DNA of 64,000 nucleotides, taken from positions 186,001 through 250,000 of the forward strand of contig NZ_JAHLDM010000001.1 of assembly GCF_018861295.1 (NCBI RefSeq). The letters run 5' to 3'. Source of the stretch: Clostridium_AD estertheticum_D. GTDB taxonomy: Bacteria > Bacillota > Clostridia > Clostridiales > Clostridiaceae. The position numbers and the translations under genes are program-made. Below are positions 1 to 9,282 of this stretch, piece after piece. Under the pieces are notes generated by a model. That model searched no databases and was not told where the DNA came from. It saw only the letters and a list, made by a program, of their open reading frames with translations. The stretch's first letter is position 1. Each line of letters opens with the position of its first letter.

Positions 1-2
1 AT

Positions 3-2378
3 AACGTGATACATATTTCTGATTATAGGCAGCCCCGCGCTCTGCATCTGCCTATAGATTCCTTTTTTTACTCACTTGCGAGTGATAAGGGAGAGAGAAG
101 TATTGGTGTCATACTATCGGGTATGGGGAGTGACGGTACAGCGGGAATTAGAAAAATTAAGGAAAAAGGCGGAGGTGTATTTATTCAAGAACCTTCCTCT
201 GCTAAATATGATGGCATGCCTTGTAGCGCTATTAAGACAGAAGTAGCAGACGTTATATCGACTGTAGAGATAATGCCTTCAAAGATTATTTATTATATAG
301 AACACAAGACAAATATGGTTGTGGTTGACAAGGAACAGACAGAAAAACTAAAGTGTCACTTCGATAATATTATAGCTATGTTACGAGCACATACAGGGCA
401 TGATTTTTCTTCATATAAAAGAAACACTATACAGCGTAGGATTGAGCGATGTATGGGTATTCATAAATTCCATGATATAGCTACATATGTGAGCTTTTTA
501 AAGAAGAATCCTCAAGAATTGGAATTGTTATTTAAAGAATTTTTAATTGGAGTTACAAATTTCTTTCGTGAACAGGCGGAGTGGGAATTGCTAAAAGACA
601 AAGTTATACCGGCAATCTTAGCACAGCGGTCGCCAACTGATACGGTTCGAGTTTGGATATCTGGCTGTTCTACTGGTGAAGAGGCTTATTCCTTAGCAAT
701 TGTTTTCAAAGAGGTGATAAACAAATTAAAGCCTTTCAAAGACTTTTCTATTCAGATTTTTGCTACTGATCTAGACTCTGAAGCTATTGATAAAGCACGG
801 GAGGGGGTTTTCTATGAAAATATCGAAAAAGATATGTCGAGCGAACGCCTAAGTAAGTATTTTGTTAAGGCGGATCGTGGCTATCAGGTTGTTAAAGAAA
901 TTCGGGATATGGTCATATTTGCTCAGCAGAACATGATTAAGGATCCTCCATTTACAAAGGTTGATATAATGATTTGCAGGAACTTACTTATCTACTTGAC
1001 ACCAGAAATTCAGAAAAAGCTTATTCCTCTTTTTCATTACAGTCTTAATAGTGGTGGATTTTTATTTTTAGGAAGTGCGGAGTCAGTAGGGAACTTTACT
1101 GATCTTTTTAAACCACTTGACCTCAAATCGCGAATTTATCAGAGGCTTAGGCCTTTAATTCAGAAGGAGCCTATAGAATTTCCTAACTCCTTTGCACCGT
1201 ATCAACCAGAAGCGAACCAGCCGTCGGAAGAGGTTCAAAACATGCAGTCGCTAGCTGATAAACTAGTTTTGCAGCATTATTCACCTGCAGCAGTTCTTGT
1301 TAATGGTAAAGGTGATATCCTCTACATTACTGGGCGAACGGGTAAGTACCTGGAACCGGCTACCGGCAAGGTTAATTGGAATATTTTTGCCATGGCACGT
1401 GAAGGGTTAAATTATAAATTGAATGACGCTTTCTACAAGGCTGTTAGGGGAAAAGAAGTGGTTATTTCCAAGAATGCTGTTGTACTAAACGAAGGTGGAA
1501 AGCTTAGGGTAGATATCACAGTAAATCCTCTTAAAGAGCCGGAGACGCTACGAGGGATGGTAATGATTATTTTTACTGATGTAGTAACTCCTACTGTATG
1601 CGAAAAAACAAGCGCAACCGGACAAATACCTGTCAGTAATAAGAGGGAGGGGGAACTAGAGAGAGAACTACTACAAGCTCGCCAAATGTGGCAAGCTAGC
1701 AGTGTAGAAATGCAGGTATCTCAAGAAGAATTCAAATCAAGTAACGAGGAATTACAGTCATGCAACGAAGAACTTCAGTCGACAAACGAGGAACTGACCA
1801 CAACCAAGGAAGAAGTACAGTCCTCAAATGAAGAGCTGAAGACAATCAATTTTGAACTACAGGATAAGTTGGACGACTTGTCATTAGTCACAAACGATAT
1901 GAAAAATCTAATGGATAGCACGAAGATTGCCACCTTATTTTTGGATAATGAGTTGCTTGTTAAACGCTTTACCAATCAAATGACTGTAGTCTCAAGGCTT
2001 ATACCAAGCGACGTAGGAAGGCCAGTTACTGACATCGTGTCAGATCTTATTTATACTGAACTAACAGAGGATGTTAGGCAGGTGCAAAGCACGCTGATTG
2101 CAGTTGAGAAACAGATATTGTCTCGCGATGGTAGTTGGTTTAATGCGTCAATCCTTCCTTATCGCACGTTGGATGGTAAAAGTGATGGTGTAGTAATCAC
2201 TTTTGTAAATATCACTAAATTAAAAACGATAGAGGCGGAGCTCGGTAAATCAAAATTGGCTTTGCAAAAGCGTATTGAGGATCAAGATGGCGAGCTGTTA
2301 ATTGCAAATAATAGGCTGATGGATCAAGAAGAACGAGGTCATAGAGAAATCGCTGCGTCTATTGATCAGGAGCAGTAA
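3..2378 (+). CDS. CheB/CheR fusion with coiled coil and PAS domain (5' partial)
   Basis: The reading frame is open to the left edge, so the true start lies outside the window. The first ~90 visible residues are the end of a CheB methylesterase domain (SGMGSDGTAG, then the EPSSAKYDGMP stretch). A CheR methyltransferase follows at about residues 115-380, with the SAM-binding WISGCSTGEEAYS and the late CRNLLIYL motif. Next come a PAS-like segment (~420-530), a coiled coil built on repeated SNEELQS/TNEEL units (~570-630) and a last PAS domain (~645-750). Proteins of this build act in chemotaxis-like or stress signalling by methylating glutamates on receptors. The visible part has no histidine kinase domain and stops after the last PAS. 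Arginine is often written CGN and the DNA is clearly less AT-rich than the genes to its right, which suggests recent transfer. The domain call is secure; the signal sensed is unknown. Confidence 0.93.
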   Translation, partial: NVIHISDYRQPRALHLPIDSFFYSLASDKGERSIGVILSGMGSDGTAGIRKIKEKGGGVFIQEPSSAKYDGMPCSAIKTEVADVISTVEIMPSKIIYYIEHKTNMVVVDKEQTEKLKCHFDNIIAMLRAHTGHDFSSYKRNTIQRRIERCMGIHKFHDIATYVSFLKKNPQELELLFKEFLIGVTNFFREQAEWELLKDKVIPAILAQRSPTDTVRVWISGCSTGEEAYSLAIVFKEVINKLKPFKDFSIQIFATDLDSEAIDKAREGVFYENIEKDMSSERLSKYFVKADRGYQVVKEIRDMVIFAQQNMIKDPPFTKVDIMICRNLLIYLTPEIQKKLIPLFHYSLNSGGFLFLGSAESVGNFTDLFKPLDLKSRIYQRLRPLIQKEPIEFPNSFAPYQPEANQPSEEVQNMQSLADKLVLQHYSPAAVLVNGKGDILYITGRTGKYLEPATGKVNWNIFAMAREGLNYKLNDAFYKAVRGKEVVISKNAVVLNEGGKLRVDITVNPLKEPETLRGMVMIIFTDVVTPTVCEKTSATGQIPVSNKREGELERELLQARQMWQASSVEMQVSQEEFKSSNEELQSCNEELQSTNEELTTTKEEVQSSNEELKTINFELQDKLDDLSLVTNDMKNLMDSTKIATLFLDNELLVKRFTNQMTVVSRLIPSDVGRPVTDIVSDLIYTELTEDVRQVQSTLIAVEKQILSRDGSWFNASILPYRTLDGKSDGVVITFVNITKLKTIEAELGKSKLALQKRIEDQDGELLIANNRLMDQEERGHREIAASIDQEQ

Positions 2379-2464
2379 GTTATAAGTATTTCATCCCTCG
2401 AGGTATATATATAAGTTATTTTACACATAGTAATAACAATATTTAAAACTGAGGGGTGAAGGTA

Positions 2465-3448
2465 TTGGATATAATTTCGTTAATTAAGAAAGTTCATAAG
2501 AGAGAAGATGTTGTAGATATCCAGGAGGCATTTAATATATATAGTCTTTTAAGAGCAAGATATGTAAGCACTCAAACAGTTCAATTATTTAAGAATTTTG
2601 TTCATGACGTAGATTGGGAAGTAATCCTAGGTGGATTTCAGAAAAATTTTGAAAATCAAATAAATAATTTAGAAAAATTAGGTGAAAAATTTCGTATCAT
2701 AATGCCAAACAGACCTCCGGTGGACGTCAAGTTTGCAACTCGTCTTAATGATATAACAGATGATTATATATATAAAAAGATATACCATGACCTTGTAGCA
2801 CAGCTGATGTCTCTTAGCCATGCGGTTCGTTCAACCAGTACAAATGACAATTTAAGAAATGTTATTATAGAAGATTTAAAGGTACATTTTCAGGATTTTG
2901 ATACACTTTATAAGTTTGGTAAATTGAAAGGCTGGGAGGAAACATATCCTACATACAAAACAGCTATTATTCAGGATAAGGAACAGCTTTCCACTTCAGA
3001 AGCCTTTCATATTTGGGATCATATTGTTATGAGATATGAACAAATTGAACTCATTGGTATATTCTCAGGTTTTGCTCATGATACTGAGTTTAAAGTGATA
3101 CTTGAGCATGGGGTATATATTTACAACAAGCAGGTTAACAAGCTTGAAAAATTAGCACTAAAGCTTAATATACCGTTGCCTAATAGATCGGCACTACCGG
3201 TCGCAACTCCAATAGACCCAGAAATGATTACGGATAAGTTTATGTATCGAATTATTTTAAGCTGGCAATTATCTGCATTGGATGCTCATCTTAGAGCAAT
3301 AATTGAGACTATTAGGAACGAATCCTTGCGTAAGTTATGGACTGATATCCTTGATGCTGAGCTCAGTTATTACGACAAATATCTTAAGTATGGAAAAATG
3401 AAAGGCTGGACGAGAGTAGTACCAATTTATGGGGAGCCGGTTACATAA
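2465..3448 (+). CDS. DUF3231 family protein with two tandem domain copies
   Basis: This is a 327-residue soluble, helical protein built from two copies of one domain. The first copy runs from about residue 15 (EAFNIYSLLRARYVS) to 160 (KLKGWEETYPTYK), the second from about 180 (EAFHIWDHIVMRYEQ) to 325 (KMKGWTRVVPIYG). Each copy has the PNRP/PNRS turn and the closing K-GW motif typical of DUF3231, a ferritin-like family common in spore formers with no proven function. I chose the TTG start at 2465 because GAGGGG lies 8 bases upstream; the in-frame GTG at 2456 overlaps that ribosome binding site. No operon partner is visible, and a palindromic repeat begins 7 bases after the stop codon. Confidence 0.8.
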   Translation: MDIISLIKKVHKREDVVDIQEAFNIYSLLRARYVSTQTVQLFKNFVHDVDWEVILGGFQKNFENQINNLEKLGEKFRIIMPNRPPVDVKFATRLNDITDDYIYKKIYHDLVAQLMSLSHAVRSTSTNDNLRNVIIEDLKVHFQDFDTLYKFGKLKGWEETYPTYKTAIIQDKEQLSTSEAFHIWDHIVMRYEQIELIGIFSGFAHDTEFKVILEHGVYIYNKQVNKLEKLALKLNIPLPNRSALPVATPIDPEMITDKFMYRIILSWQLSALDAHLRAIIETIRNESLRKLWTDILDAELSYYDKYLKYGKMKGWTRVVPIYGEPVT

Positions 3449-3454
3449 AATTTT

Positions 3455-3641
3455 AAAAAGTATATATTACTATTAATGCACTCAACTCGCTAAGAACTAC
3501 TAATTTTATTTTTAATTAATTTACTAAAAAACATAAACTATACGCTCAAACATATGTTTTTCTTAACGCAACTTAATTAGAAGTAAAATAAGAAGTTCTA
3601 AAGCTTGTTTCAATGCATTATACGTAACATATACTTTTTTT
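3455..3641. repeat. Palindromic repeat family B, copy 1
   Basis: This ~187-bp imperfect palindrome has arms of about 85 bp. The left end (AAAAAGTATATATTAC) is matched by the inverted right end (GTAACATATACTTTTTT). The arms meet around AAAAACATA...TATGTTTTT. A second copy lies at 50016-50205. Both copies start 7-8 bases after a stop codon, between convergent genes. The element contains no ORF. It may be a MITE or a structured RNA that helps end transcription from both sides. Confidence 0.85.
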
Positions 3642-3657
3642 GCGTATAATAATATTT

Positions 3658-5499
3658 TTATTTTAGTATAACATTATACTCTTTAAGCCAAGTGTTTATT
3701 TGAATTAAATATGCTATAAGTTGAGGCCCTGTCATAAGTTGACCATACCAAGGATTCTTATAGGCATTACCACCAGAATCAACTATTTCTTGAACATGCT
3801 TCTGGTCTATTAGTTGTAGTATTGGTGATGATTTATCCTTTAGTATATTATTCATAAGCGTTTGAACAGCCATTGTATAACCTGGATTATGAGTTTTTGG
3901 ATAAGGACTCTTTTTTCTCCAAAGTACATCATCTGGAAGAAGGCCTGTGAGAGCTTCACGTAGAACTCCTTTTTCACGTCCTTTATAATATTTCATATCC
4001 ATAGGAATATTATAGGCATATTCTACAAGTCTTTGGTCTGCAAAAGGAACTCTTACTTCAAGGCCACTCGCCATACTCATTCTATCTTTTCTTGTAAGTA
4101 ATGTTATCATGAACCATTTTATATTTAAATAGAATAATTCTCTCATTCTATGCTCTCTTTGGCTTTCACCAGGAACACCTGGAACCTGCCTTAAACTTTC
4201 ATCATATTTATCTTGAACATACTCTTCTAGTGGAAGACTCTGAAGATCAGGAGAGAGTATACTTTTTCTATCACTTACGAATTTTGACCATGGGAATGTA
4301 GTCGCATTAATATCTTCCTCGCGTCTAAACCATGGATAACCACCAAAGAGTTCATCAGCGCATTCGCCTGAAAGAGCAACTGTAGAATTTTTTCTTACCT
4401 CTTTGCAAAAGAGATATAATGATGAGTCTACGTCAGCCATACCCGGTAAATCGGTAGCCATAACAGCATCTTTAAGATATGAGGCAAGCTCGGGTGTATC
4501 AATTAATATATCGTGATGATCAGATCCAATATAGTCTACCATTTTATAAATCCAGTCTGCATCCGTATTTGGTTGAAATTCTGTAGGTTTAAAAAACTTT
4601 CTATTATCAACATAATCTATAGAATAAGTGTTCAAGTTAGGCATATTATTTTTCTTGAAGTAGGTAGAGGCTACTGCCGAAATTATACTTGAGTCAAGAC
4701 CGCCAGATAAAAATGTGCACACTGGAACATCCGCAACTAGTTGCCTTTCTATTGAGTCTACAAGCAATGAACGTATGTGATCTGAAGTTGTAGATAAATT
4801 CTCATCATGTGTTTTAGCAGTAAGTTTCCAATATTCTTTTGTTTTAATACCCTCCTTATTATAAATTAAGCTATGCGATGGTGGTAATTCTTTTATATTT
4901 TGAAAGATACCACTACCGAGAGGTCTTGCAGGTCCAAAGCCAAATAGCTCAGTAAGGCCTTGTTTATCAAGGATTGGGTCTACCAATGGATGAGCTAAAA
5001 GTGTCTTTATCTCTGAACCGAAAATTAATGAATTATCCTTGAGTGTATAAAATAGTGGTTTAACCCCTAGAGGATCTCTTGCTAAAAATAATGTTTGATG
5101 TGTTTCATTCCAAACTCCAAAGGCATAAATGCCGTTTATATGTTTAACACATTCGGCTCCCCAGAAAATAAAGGCTACTAGAAGTACTTCAGTATCAGAA
5201 TATGAGGTAAAACTAAAACCATTTTCTTTTAATATCTTCCGTACGTCTTCTGTATTATATAGCTCACCATTATAAACGATAGTATAGGTATTATTGCCTA
5301 TTTTTCTTGTCATAGGTTGTGAGCCGCCTTCTGGATCAACAACCACAAGACGCCTATGACCTAAAAGCGCATGCTTTGAAAAATGAAAACCACCGGCATC
5401 AGGTCCTCTTTGTTTCAATGTATCGGTCATTTTAAAAAGAATTCTATTTTCTTTTTCAATATTAGTATACAAATTAATCCATCCTGCAATACCGCACAT
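3658..5499 (-). CDS. asnB: Asparagine synthetase (glutamine-hydrolysing)
   Basis: The product is 613 residues long and makes asparagine from aspartate, ATP and glutamine in the cytoplasm. The N-terminal class II glutamine amidotransferase begins MCGIAG, so Cys2 is the nucleophile, and includes the HRRL and YNGELYN motifs. The synthetase half carries the PP-loop SGGLDSS near residue 265 and the GECADELFGGYPWF segment. The length matches the B. subtilis AsnB/AsnO type. The ATG follows AGGAGAT at good spacing. The gene stands alone, convergent with the DUF3231 gene and divergent from lysC. No attenuator is visible in its short leader. Asparagine synthetase is clear; an AsnO-like sporulation-linked paralogue cannot be excluded. 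Confidence 0.95.
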   Translation of the reverse strand: MCGIAGWINLYTNIEKENRILFKMTDTLKQRGPDAGGFHFSKHALLGHRRLVVVDPEGGSQPMTRKIGNNTYTIVYNGELYNTEDVRKILKENGFSFTSYSDTEVLLVAFIFWGAECVKHINGIYAFGVWNETHQTLFLARDPLGVKPLFYTLKDNSLIFGSEIKTLLAHPLVDPILDKQGLTELFGFGPARPLGSGIFQNIKELPPSHSLIYNKEGIKTKEYWKLTAKTHDENLSTTSDHIRSLLVDSIERQLVADVPVCTFLSGGLDSSIISAVASTYFKKNNMPNLNTYSIDYVDNRKFFKPTEFQPNTDADWIYKMVDYIGSDHHDILIDTPELASYLKDAVMATDLPGMADVDSSLYLFCKEVRKNSTVALSGECADELFGGYPWFRREEDINATTFPWSKFVSDRKSILSPDLQSLPLEEYVQDKYDESLRQVPGVPGESQREHRMRELFYLNIKWFMITLLTRKDRMSMASGLEVRVPFADQRLVEYAYNIPMDMKYYKGREKGVLREALTGLLPDDVLWRKKSPYPKTHNPGYTMAVQTLMNNILKDKSSPILQLIDQKHVQEIVDSGGNAYKNPWYGQLMTGPQLIAYLIQINTWLKEYNVILK

Positions 5500-5612
5500 T
5501 TTATCATCTCCTAAATTTAAATAACATTGTCATATATATGTTATGTTATTTAGTTTGAAAGGTGTATATAAATAGTATAGGTTAATTTAGAATTCAGTAA
5601 AAACTCAGATAA

Positions 5613-5640
5613 TTGACACTTGTACTTCTAAACATATTAT
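5613..5640 (+). promoter_or_regulatory. Probable sigma-A promoter of the lysC-lysA operon
   Basis: A perfect -35 box TTGACA (5613-5618) and a TATTAT -10 box (5635-5640) are separated by 16 bp. They lie about 30 bp upstream of the lysine riboswitch aptamer, as expected for its transcript start. Confidence 0.7.
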
Positions 5641-5671
5641 GATAAACTAGAGACTAATTAAATAATAAACT

Positions 5672-5845
5672 ACCTAGGGTAGAGGTGCTGTGTCTATTAG
5701 TACTTATTTGGAGCATGCAAGCGAGGATAAATAAGAAAAGGAGTTATGGCCGAAGAAAATATATTTGGTAAAATTATTTTCTGGTTTTACACATAATATG
5801 TGTAGGGTTGTCACTAATTTATTAGTGGAGAGCTACAAGGTACAC
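5672..5845 (+). promoter_or_regulatory. Lysine riboswitch (L-box) aptamer
   Basis: The leader shows the ordered L-box core: GTAGAGGTGC, the AGTACTT segment, AAGGAGTTATGGCCGAAG, and the closing TTAGTGGAGAGCTAC whose CTAC can pair with the initial GTAG as P1. It precedes an intrinsic terminator and then lysC-lysA, the classic regulon. Bound lysine is expected to favour the terminator. Confidence 0.92.
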
Positions 5846-5870
5846 GAAGTTTGTGTAAAAATACATATTT

Positions 5871-5911
5871 TATGCAGCAAGGGTGTTCCTTTGCTGCATT
5901 ATTTTTTTTTG
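5871..5911 (+). terminator. Riboswitch-controlled terminator before lysC
   Basis: The stem ATGCAGCAA/TTGCTGCAT extended by GGG/CCT is followed by a run of nine or more T. It sits between the L-box aptamer and lysC and is the expression platform. Confidence 0.9.
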
Positions 5912-6001
5912 GAAACATGTATTAACAGTAAAAAATCAAAATATTAGCGACAGATTAAGGAATACACAAAAGTTGTAAATTATATTAGGGGTGATTTAAT
6001 A

Positions 6002-7207
6002 ATGTCAGTAGTTGTCCAAAAGTATGGGGGTTCATCTGTAGGTACTACAGAAAAAATTAAAAAGATCGCACAAAGTATAATAAAAAGAAAAGATAAAGAT
6101 AAGGATACGGATTTAGTAATAGTAGTATCAGCTATGGGAGATACTACAGATGATTTATTATCATTATCAAAAGGAATAGGAGAAGAGCCAGATAAAAGGG
6201 AATTAGATGCATTACTCTCAACGGGAGAAATAATTTCAAGTGCATTACTTGCTATGGCAATTAAGGGACTTGGATATGATGCAATAAGTTACACTGCATA
6301 CCAAATTGGAATCAAGACTAGTGGACAATATGGTAAGGCATTAATTGAGGATATACATGGTAACAAAATTAAAAAAAGTTTAAAAGAAGGTAAAATTGTA
6401 ATAGTTGCTGGCTTCCAAGGAATAAATGGAGAAGGTGATATTACGACACTGGGTAGAGGTGGTTCTGATACTACCGCGGTTGCGCTTGCAGTAAAGCTTA
6501 ATGGAAGATGTGAAATATATACGGACGTTTCCGGTATATATAGTGTAGATCCTAGAGCTTATAGTGAGGCTAAAAAATTAGATGAAATAGAATATGAAGA
6601 GATGCTTGAACTTGCAAGTTTGGGGGCTCAGATAATGCATTCAAGGTCAATCGAGCTTGCTCAAAAATATGGTATACCTATATATGTAGGATTAAGTGAT
6701 AGTGATATTAAAGGAACTGTAATTAAGGAGGTAAAAAACGTGAATATGGAAAGTAAACCAGTAACTGGTATTGCAACAAGTGATGATGATGTTGCAGTAA
6801 CGCTTAAAAATATACCTAAAGATGTAAATATATTGTCAACGATATTTGAAGCTATAGGAAGTAAACGGGTTAATATAGATATGATAAGTCAATCATCGCC
6901 TGTAGATGGAATGGTGAGTGTGTCGTTCACAATTCCTAAAGAAAGCTTAAAAAATAGTTTGAAAATCATAGAAAAAATAACAGTTGATAATAAAGTTATA
7001 GTTGATGAGGATATAACTAAATTTTCTATGGTGGGTCTGGGGATGAAGACAACCTCTGGAGTTGCTGCTAGAATGTTCAAGATTTTTAGTGAAAATGACA
7101 TCGAGATTAAAATGATTACTACATCAGAAATAAGAATTACTTGTGCAATTAAAACTAGTGACAAACTAAAGGCTATAAAGCTTGTTGCAAAGGAATTTAA
7201 TCTATAA
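6002..7207 (+). CDS. lysC: Aspartate kinase
   Basis: This 401-residue enzyme phosphorylates aspartate, the first step of the lysine, threonine and methionine pathway. The amino-acid kinase domain starts with the KYGGSSVG motif (residues 7-14) and includes GFQGINGEGDITTLGRGGSDTT split by short turns at about 140-165. Two ACT domains follow from about residue 265, ending in the SENDIEIKMITTSEIRI segment. Its single-function length and its place behind the L-box with lysA suggest the lysine-sensitive isozyme. The ATG is preceded by AGGGGTGA. It is co-directional with lysA after 29 bp. Both genes are expected to fall when lysine is plentiful. Confidence 0.95.
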   Translation: MSVVVQKYGGSSVGTTEKIKKIAQSIIKRKDKDKDTDLVIVVSAMGDTTDDLLSLSKGIGEEPDKRELDALLSTGEIISSALLAMAIKGLGYDAISYTAYQIGIKTSGQYGKALIEDIHGNKIKKSLKEGKIVIVAGFQGINGEGDITTLGRGGSDTTAVALAVKLNGRCEIYTDVSGIYSVDPRAYSEAKKLDEIEYEEMLELASLGAQIMHSRSIELAQKYGIPIYVGLSDSDIKGTVIKEVKNVNMESKPVTGIATSDDDVAVTLKNIPKDVNILSTIFEAIGSKRVNIDMISQSSPVDGMVSVSFTIPKESLKNSLKIIEKITVDNKVIVDEDITKFSMVGLGMKTTSGVAARMFKIFSENDIEIKMITTSEIRITCAIKTSDKLKAIKLVAKEFNL

Positions 7208-7236
7208 ATAATATATTGATATAAGGAGGGATTTAT

Positions 7237-8535
7237 GTGAGATTTTTCGGCAACGTAAAAAATGAGAATAATACGTTAAGTATTGCAGGTGTAAGTGCAC
7301 AGGTTCTAGCAAAGGAGTATGGTACTCCACTTTACATAATGGATGAACAGCTTATACGAGATAATTGTAGAAGGTTCTATAATTCTTTTAAAGCTAAGAG
7401 TGAACATAATAAGGTAGCTTATGCAGGGAAAGCATTTTTAACTATTGCAATGTGTGAAATTATAAAAGGTGAAGGTTTATATTTAGATGTAGTTTCTGGA
7501 GGAGAATTGTACACTGCTTATAAGGCTGGATTTCCATTGGAAAACATATATTTTCATGGTAATAATAAAACAATTGATGAAATTAAAATGGCAATAGAAC
7601 TTGGAGTTGGAACCTTTGTGGTAGATAATCTTCATGAAATGGAAATTATAAATGAAAATGCAAATGAAAAAGGTATTATTCAACGGGTTATTCTTAGAGT
7701 AACTCCTGGTATAGAAGCCCATACTCATGATTACATAAAAACTGGACAGATTGATTCAAAGTTTGGATTTACTATATTAAATAATGAGTTTGAAGAAGTT
7801 ATAAGGACTGTTTTAAGTTTACCCAGTATAAAACTTGCAGGACTTCATTGTCATATAGGGTCTCAAATTTTCGAAGTAGAACCTTATAGAGAAGCAGTAA
7901 ATATAATGACAACTGTAATTAAGCATATAAAAGAAAAATTTAATTATGATATAGAAGAATTAGATTTAGGTGGAGGATTTGGCGTTTATTATGATGAGGG
8001 TGATGAGCCTAAGGAAATAGAAGAATTTTGCTCAGTTATACTTGAGGAGACTAAAGTTTGCTGTAAAGAATATGGAATAAAACAGCCCATTCTTGTTATA
8101 GAACCTGGTAGATCAATTGTAGCTAATGCAGGTATAACACTATATACTGTAGGTGCAATAAAGGATATTCCAGACGTTAGAAAGTATGTGGCAGTGGATG
8201 GTGGAATGACTGATAATATAAGACCAGCTTTGTATAATGCACAATATCAATGTGTGCTTGCAAATAAAATAAGTGGATCATGTATGGAAGTAATTACAAT
8301 TGCAGGTAAGTGTTGCGAAAGTGGTGATATACTCCTTGAGGGTGTTAATTTACCAAAGGTGAATAGTGGAGATCTTATGGCTGTATTATCAACTGGTGCT
8401 TATGGTTATTCAATGAGTAGTAATTATAATAAAATACCTAAGGCTCCAGTAGTTTTAGTTAATGAGGGTAATCACAAAATAATATGCAAAAGACAAACAT
8501 ACAAAGATATGATTAGTAACGAAGTATGTTTATAG
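7237..8535 (+). CDS. lysA: Diaminopimelate decarboxylase
   Basis: This 432-residue PLP enzyme of the alanine-racemase fold type III decarboxylates meso-diaminopimelate to lysine. The PLP-binding lysine lies in VAYAGKAFLT near residue 65. The family motifs HCHIGSQ, DLGGGFG and EPGRSIV follow, and the partner-subunit active-site cysteine is in GKCCESGD. The start is GTG, with AAGGAGGG six bases upstream. It is the second gene of the lysine operon and shares its riboswitch. Normal length, no defects seen. No simple terminator follows directly; the palindromic repeat from 8545 begins soon after the stop. Confidence 0.95.
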   Translation: MRFFGNVKNENNTLSIAGVSAQVLAKEYGTPLYIMDEQLIRDNCRRFYNSFKAKSEHNKVAYAGKAFLTIAMCEIIKGEGLYLDVVSGGELYTAYKAGFPLENIYFHGNNKTIDEIKMAIELGVGTFVVDNLHEMEIINENANEKGIIQRVILRVTPGIEAHTHDYIKTGQIDSKFGFTILNNEFEEVIRTVLSLPSIKLAGLHCHIGSQIFEVEPYREAVNIMTTVIKHIKEKFNYDIEELDLGGGFGVYYDEGDEPKEIEEFCSVILEETKVCCKEYGIKQPILVIEPGRSIVANAGITLYTVGAIKDIPDVRKYVAVDGGMTDNIRPALYNAQYQCVLANKISGSCMEVITIAGKCCESGDILLEGVNLPKVNSGDLMAVLSTGAYGYSMSSNYNKIPKAPVVLVNEGNHKIICKRQTYKDMISNEVCL

Positions 8536-8544
8536 GTAACAAAG

Positions 8545-8795
8545 TATCAAATTCTCCAGCGTGACTTGCAACATGAGCTTGAAACGTGAAATTGTATTAA
8601 GAAATTCTAATATTTTGCTACAATAAAATTCTCTATCGTTCACACTCGACGTCCTGTCTCGGGTTCACTAGCTTGCCATCCTGGCAAGCTCACGAGAATT
8701 GTATTTCTGCAAAACAAGAATTACTAAATACAATTTCAATAGTTTCTTCGTCTCTTGTTGCAATCCACTCCGGAGAAACTTATACTATTATTTAC
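8545..8795. repeat. Palindromic repeat family A, copy 1
   Basis: This ~250-bp imperfect palindrome has no ORF. The outer arms pair around ACTTGCAACATGAG and CTCTTGTTGCAATCC, and the inner arms around AAATTCTAATATTTTGC and GCAAAACAAGAATT. The centre holds GACGTCCTGTCTC (8648-8660) and a perfect hairpin, AGCTTGCC-ATCCT-GGCAAGCT (8670-8690). A close copy in reverse orientation is at 54503-54752 and a shorter one at 54290-54418. Confidence 0.85.
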
Positions 8796-9110
8796 ACTAT
8801 AGTGTATCTGTAAAAGATGGAAAATATTGAAAGAACTAATATCCTATTAAAAAAAATCTTTTAGCCGTTAGGCTGTCGATGTGCTATATAATTTTTAAAT
8901 TTAAGGTTGTATGAGAAGAACTTTTAAATGCACTTCAATGTTTTTTCGTTTCTTGTTGCAAGTCACTGCAGAGAAACTTATACTATTATTTATTTGTACT
9001 AAAGTGTATCTGCAAAAGTTGGTAAATAAGAAAAGAATGAAAGAGATTAATAGCTTTGCTAAAAAGTCTTTTAGCCGCTAGGCTGCCAATGTGATACACA
9101 TCTTTGAATT
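8738..9110. repeat. Degenerate tandem duplication, ~200-bp unit
   Basis: Two successive blocks share the same order of words: TCTTGTTGCAA, GAGAAACTTATACTATTATTTA, AGTGTATCTG, AAAG, and TCTTTTAGCCG with a small AGCC...GGCT hairpin. They begin at 8753 and 8951, an offset of 198 bp that grows to 210 bp at the end. The first block is also the right arm of repeat family A. The rest of 8536-9282 shows no gene. Confidence 0.75.
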
Positions 9111-9146
9111 TGGGATATGTTTAATAAAAATGTTGATAATATGAAA

Positions 9147-9181
9147 AAATCAAGGGAATCCATTTTGGGTTCCCTTGATTT
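9147..9181. terminator. Bidirectional-looking terminator hairpin
   Basis: The stem AAATCAAGGGAA/TTCCCTTGATTT is flanked by an A-run on the left and T-rich DNA on the right. It could end rightward transcripts from the lysine operon and leftward transcripts from the XRE operon. Confidence 0.7.
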
Positions 9182-9282
9182 GTATTTCCGTATATTGTAG
9201 TTTGTTTTTTTAAAATAAAGTTATTTTTAGTTTTAAATTAAAAGCAATATAATTGTATGAAAACTGGATTTGAAAGCGCTTG

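Noticed and set aside
5765..5947. 60-codon plus-strand ORF before lysC
   Set aside because: It runs through the lysine riboswitch and its terminator, has no convincing ribosome binding site, and its product has no protein-like character.
8536..9282. CRISPR array or small RNA cluster in the gene-free block
   Set aside because: Repeats are long, degenerate palindromes or ~200-bp units, not short identical repeats with unique spacers; no cas genes are near.
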